Origin: Candidatus Aenigmarchaeota archaeon CG_4_9_14_3_um_filter_37_18
GTDB lineage: Archaea; Aenigmatarchaeota; Aenigmatarchaeia; CG10238-14
DNA: 24,736 nt
Direction: 5' to 3'
Assembly (NCBI GenBank): GCA_002789635.1
Contig: PFTQ01000017.1
Location: 1-24,736 of the forward strand
Position numbers and translations under genes: made by a program. Every line of letters starts with the position of its first letter. Positions within the stretch are counted from its first letter, which is position 1. Below the pieces are notes generated by a model that saw only the letters and a list, made by a program, of their open reading frames with translations, searched no databases and was not told the DNA's origin. Below are positions 22,095 to 24,736 of this stretch, one piece after another.

Positions 22095-22991
22095 ATGATA
22101 ATCTCAATCGGCACAATAGGTTTAGACACTACCAGAACACCATTCAAAACTGTGGAAAGGGTTTTAGGCGGGGCAGCTGTTTATTCAGGATTATCAGCGA
22201 GCTTCTTCTCGAAGACAGGATTAGTCGGGGTAATAGGCAAGGACTTCCCAGAGAAGTATTATAAAACATTGAAAGAGAAGCTGGATCTATCAGGAGTAAA
22301 GGTAGACAAACAAGGCAAGACCTTTTTCTACGACTCCACCTTTGACTACGGCTTCACAAAAAGGCAAGCCAACAAGACAGAACTGAATGTAATTGAAAAT
22401 TTTAGGCCAAAGCTGCCTGAAACCTACAGAAAAGCTGACTATGTTTACCTCGCGAACAATGACCCTGACCAGAATCTTGAAGCTTTAAGCCAAGTTATTA
22501 AACCGAAATTAACCGTATGCGACACGATCGAATATTGGATCCTTAACAAGAAGAAGCAAGTCGAGAAAATGATGTCCTGCGTAGATGTTGTTGTGCTGAA
22601 TGACGACGAGATAAGGCTATTGACTAAAGAGCCGAACCTGATTAAAGCAGCCAAGAAAGTCTTATCACTAGGGACTGATTATGTGGTTGTCAAGAAAGGA
22701 GAGCATGGCTCACTTTTGATTTTTGATGATGTTGTTTTTCCTGCTCCTGGCTATCCAATGGAAGATGTGGTTGATCCTACTGGAGCTGGCGACTCATTTG
22801 CCGGAGGATTTTTAGGTCACATCTCGAGAATAGGTAAACTAAACGAACAAACCCTTAAGGAAGCTGTGATTTACGGAAATGTCATGGGGTCATTTGCTGT
22901 CGAAGACTTCAGCGTCAACAGATTTTTAAGATTAAAAGCAGAAGATATTGAGGAAAGATATCAGACGTATAGGAATATTGTTAAATTTTAG
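22095..22991 (+). CDS. PfkB-family (ribokinase-like) kinase
   Basis: 298 aa. The N-terminal GTIGLDTTRTPF with VLGGAAVYSGLSASFF forms the substrate site, and DPTGAGDSFAGGF (from about residue 228, catalytic Asp about 234) is the ATP/anion-hole motif of the family. Substrates range over sugars and nucleosides; with MtnP supplying phosphorylated sugar already, no methylthioribose kinase is needed, so adenosine made by AhcY is a reasonable substrate. This is inferred from context only. It lies 36 bases after mtnP and 13 bases before ahcY, in the same direction. A longer frame overlapping mtnP from 22055 is a shadow. Confidence 0.88.
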   Translation: MIISIGTIGLDTTRTPFKTVERVLGGAAVYSGLSASFFSKTGLVGVIGKDFPEKYYKTLKEKLDLSGVKVDKQGKTFFYDSTFDYGFTKRQANKTELNVIENFRPKLPETYRKADYVYLANNDPDQNLEALSQVIKPKLTVCDTIEYWILNKKKQVEKMMSCVDVVVLNDDEIRLLTKEPNLIKAAKKVLSLGTDYVVVKKGEHGSLLIFDDVVFPAPGYPMEDVVDPTGAGDSFAGGFLGHISRIGKLNEQTLKEAVIYGNVMGSFAVEDFSVNRFLRLKAEDIEERYQTYRNIVKF

Positions 22992-23004
22992 GAGGTAGAT
23001 TATT

Positions 23005-24258
23005 TTGGATTACAAAGTCAAAGACATTAAGCTTGCAGAGCAAGGAAAGCTCAAGATTTCGTGGGCGGAAGACCACATGCCGGTCATGATGAAGATTCAG
23101 GACGATTTCAGGAAGAACAAGCCTTTCAAAGGCTTAACTATAGGATGCTGTTTGCATGTCACTAAGGAAACCGCTGTTCTTATGAAAACCCTGACGGCAG
23201 GTGGTGCAAAAGTGGGCTTATGCCAGTCCAACCCTTTGTCTACTCAAGATGATGTTGCTGCTGCGCTTGCCGAGGAAGGCATTCATGTTTATGCATGGAG
23301 AAGCTGCAATAACGAGGAGTATTACTGGTCTGTCAACCAAATCCTAGACCTTAAGCCGAACATTACGATAGACGATGGGGCTGATCTTATCTCAGTCATC
23401 CATTCGAAGCGGCAGGAACTGATCAAGGATGTGTACGCTGGCCAGGAAGAAACTACAACTGGCGTGATAAGGCTTAGGGCGATGGAGAGAGATCATGCAT
23501 TGAAATACCCGATTATTGCGATTAATGATACGCCCACGAAGCACATGTTTGATAATTATTATGGAACCGGGCAGTCAACAATTGACGGGATTTTGCGTTC
23601 AACTAATATCATGTTTGCTGGCAAGACTGTAGTTGTTGGAGGGTATGGATATTGTGGCAGCGGTATAGCCTTAAGAGCTAAAGGCATGGGTTCAAATGTT
23701 ATAGTCACAGAAGTAGATCCAGTAAAAGCTTTGAAAGCATTAATGGATGGCTATCAAGTAATGCCTATGAAGGAGGTAGCAAAAGTCGGGGATATATTTG
23801 TCACATCAACTGGAGACAAGACTATTATTGGAGAAGAACATTTTAACTTTATGAAAGACGGCGCTATAGTCGCTAATTCTGGGCATTTCAACGTGGAGAT
23901 AGATGTCAGAGGGCTTGAGAAAATAGCAAAAAGCAAGAAGACTATAAGAGAAAACACAGTTGAATATACCCTTAAAAATGGAAAAAAGATATACCTCCTT
24001 GCCGAAGGCAGACTTGTCAACCTTGCTGCTGCAGAAGGACACCCATGCGAGATTATGGACATGTCTTTTGCTGGACACGCTTTATCCGCAGAATATGTTG
24101 TTAAAAATCACAAAAACCTCGATAATAAAGTCTATATAGTCCCAGAGAATATCGACAAAGAGATAGCCAAGCTCAAGCTGGAATCCATGGGTATTAAAAT
24201 AGACGAATTGACCCCAGAACAGGAGAAATATCTGAATTCTTGGAAGGAAGGGACTTGA
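23005..24258 (+). CDS. ahcY: Adenosylhomocysteinase (S-adenosylhomocysteine hydrolase)
   Basis: 417 aa, the shorter archaeal/Thermotoga-type form. Substrate-domain motifs include LTAGGAKVGLCQSNPLSTQDD and EETTTGVIRL; the NDTPTKHMFDNYYGTGQS hinge holds the K and D of the active site; the NAD fold is VVVGGYGYCGSGIA. It hydrolyses S-adenosylhomocysteine to adenosine and homocysteine, relieving product inhibition of methyltransferases. The start is TTG at 23005 with a strong GGAGGT at 22991-22996. In methanogens the relative acts on S-inosylhomocysteine, a possibility that cannot be excluded. It is last in the salvage cluster and convergent with three small minus-strand genes. Confidence 0.93.
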   Translation: MDYKVKDIKLAEQGKLKISWAEDHMPVMMKIQDDFRKNKPFKGLTIGCCLHVTKETAVLMKTLTAGGAKVGLCQSNPLSTQDDVAAALAEEGIHVYAWRSCNNEEYYWSVNQILDLKPNITIDDGADLISVIHSKRQELIKDVYAGQEETTTGVIRLRAMERDHALKYPIIAINDTPTKHMFDNYYGTGQSTIDGILRSTNIMFAGKTVVVGGYGYCGSGIALRAKGMGSNVIVTEVDPVKALKALMDGYQVMPMKEVAKVGDIFVTSTGDKTIIGEEHFNFMKDGAIVANSGHFNVEIDVRGLEKIAKSKKTIRENTVEYTLKNGKKIYLLAEGRLVNLAAAEGHPCEIMDMSFAGHALSAEYVVKNHKNLDNKVYIVPENIDKEIAKLKLESMGIKIDELTPEQEKYLNSWKEGT

Positions 24259-24266
24259 TTGGCTAT

Positions 24267-24374
24267 TCAACCATGAAGTTTCTTATAAATGAAAAAGATA
24301 AGTAGAATTAATATAAGAAGTGCAAAAATAAGTGATATTACAATCGTTGATTTATTGGATCTTCTTTTTCCCAT
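24267..24374 (-). CDS. 35-aa single-span membrane peptide
   Basis: ATG at 24374, stop TGA at 24269-24267. The sequence has a basic N-terminus (MGKRRSNK), one hydrophobic helix of about 21 residues (TIVISLIFALLILILLIFFI) and a basic tail (YKKLHG), which is a clean membrane microprotein layout. A GGTGG precedes the ATG by about 7 bases. It begins 2 bases after the stop of the 48-aa gene upstream, so the two are probably co-translated. No homology is recognised. Confidence 0.5.
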   Translation of the reverse strand: MGKRRSNKSTIVISLIFALLILILLIFFIYKKLHG

Positions 24375-24376
24375 TT

Positions 24377-24523
24377 TTATCCCACCCTTCTTCCAAAAAA
24401 ATAGCCTACTATAGCCCCTACTATAGCCCCAACTATAGAAAGTTCAGTACGATAAATTGAGGCAATCAAAATTCCGACTATAGCCCCGATTATTCCCCAT
24501 ATAGCTTGCTCATTCCTTGCCAT
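24377..24523 (-). CDS. 48-aa glycine-zipper membrane protein
   Basis: ATG at 24523, stop TAA at 24379-24377. Two hydrophobic helices rich in GxxxG-type spacing (WGIIGAIVGILIASIY and SIVGAIVGAIVGYFFG) are followed by RRVG. Such repeats favour close helix packing and oligomers. Its start lies inside the end of the upstream 69-aa gene (14-base overlap). The function is unknown. Confidence 0.55.
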   Translation of the reverse strand: MARNEQAIWGIIGAIVGILIASIYRTELSIVGAIVGAIVGYFFGRRVG

Positions 24524-24719
24524 TCGATATCCACGCTCCAAGTATTGCACCTAAAATTAAAAAACCAATCTGTAAACTCAACTCTTTATCAATCCATTTG
24601 TTTATGAGAGAAAAGATTAACACAATAGTCAAGATGATAATTAACAATAAGGTAATAATATTCTTAAACCATCTCCCAAAAATATTTTCTATATATGGAT
24701 TAATTTTTATCCCAGTCAT
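24510..24719 (-). CDS. 69-aa membrane protein
   Basis: Two hydrophobic helices (about residues 20-40, NIITLLLIIILTIVLIFSLI, and 48-65, LQIGFLILGAILGAWI) follow an amphipathic N-terminus. A TATAAAAT-like element lies just upstream of the ATG at 24719, near the window end, so the promoter may be partly seen. It is the first of three overlapping or abutting small membrane-protein genes. No family is recognised. Confidence 0.55.
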   Translation of the reverse strand: MTGIKINPYIENIFGRWFKNIITLLLIIILTIVLIFSLINKWIDKELSLQIGFLILGAILGAWISNGKE

Positions 24720-24736
24720 TAATTATTTTATAGTAG

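Noticed and set aside
22055..22264. Short frame overlapping the end of mtnP and the start of the kinase gene
   Set aside because: It overlaps conserved kinase sequence in another frame and has no features of its own.

Overview
The window looks like the chromosome of an AT-rich archaeon. The evidence is archaeal-type RNA polymerase with both large subunits split (B''/B' and A'/A''), archaeal EF-2 with the diphthamide histidine, EF-1alpha, eL30, a short two-KH NusA, tRNAs carrying bulge-helix-bulge introns, TATA boxes about 22-30 bases before many ATGs (leaderless-type promoters), and GGAGGTGAT-type ribosome binding sites. Compact genes, many small membrane proteins and frequent TTG/GTG starts suggest a DPANN lineage such as the Woesearchaeota/Pacearchaeota group. 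That placement is an inference; no 16S gene is present.

Layout. 1-2630: an edge-truncated small membrane protein on the minus strand, a nitroreductase with a coiled C-terminal extension, and a membrane-anchored protein with beta-sandwich-like domains on both sides of the membrane. 2670-4386: an accessory-looking segment holding a tRNA-Tyr with two introns, a large structured non-coding element, a HIT-family hydrolase as the only complete minus-strand gene between 358 and 24266, and a Xer-type tyrosine recombinase. 4551-13526: a lone 5S rRNA and an intron-containing tRNA-Asp lead directly into the transcription/translation operon rpoB''-rpoB'-rpoA'-rpoA''-rpl30e-nusA-rps12-rps7. 13658-15799: a secreted beta-propeller protein. 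15983-19527: EF-2 and EF-1alpha. 19603-24258: a SAM by-product salvage cluster, mtnA-class II aldolase-mtnP-pfkB-ahcY. 24267-24719: three very small overlapping membrane-protein genes on the minus strand.

Two points stand out. First, the HIT gene is bracketed by a perfect 11-bp inverted repeat (TTGTTAAACGT at 2918-2928, ACGTTTAACAA at 3480-3490), and the downstream copy forms one end of a 96-bp hairpin whose ends fit the integron attC consensus (RYYYAAC...GTTRRRY). The geometry is what an integron gene cassette would leave: the cassette's own leading edge is fully complementary to its R'' box, while the present R' box is imperfect. A tyrosine recombinase lies next to it but lacks the IntI-specific insertion. 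Second, MtnP, MtnA and a class II aldolase with all metal and catalytic residues, linked to AhcY and a PfkB kinase, form a plausible archaeal 'DHAP shunt' that turns methylthioadenosine into DHAP and an aldehyde without the aerobic methionine salvage enzymes. AhcY handles S-adenosylhomocysteine, and the kinase could handle the adenosine it releases.
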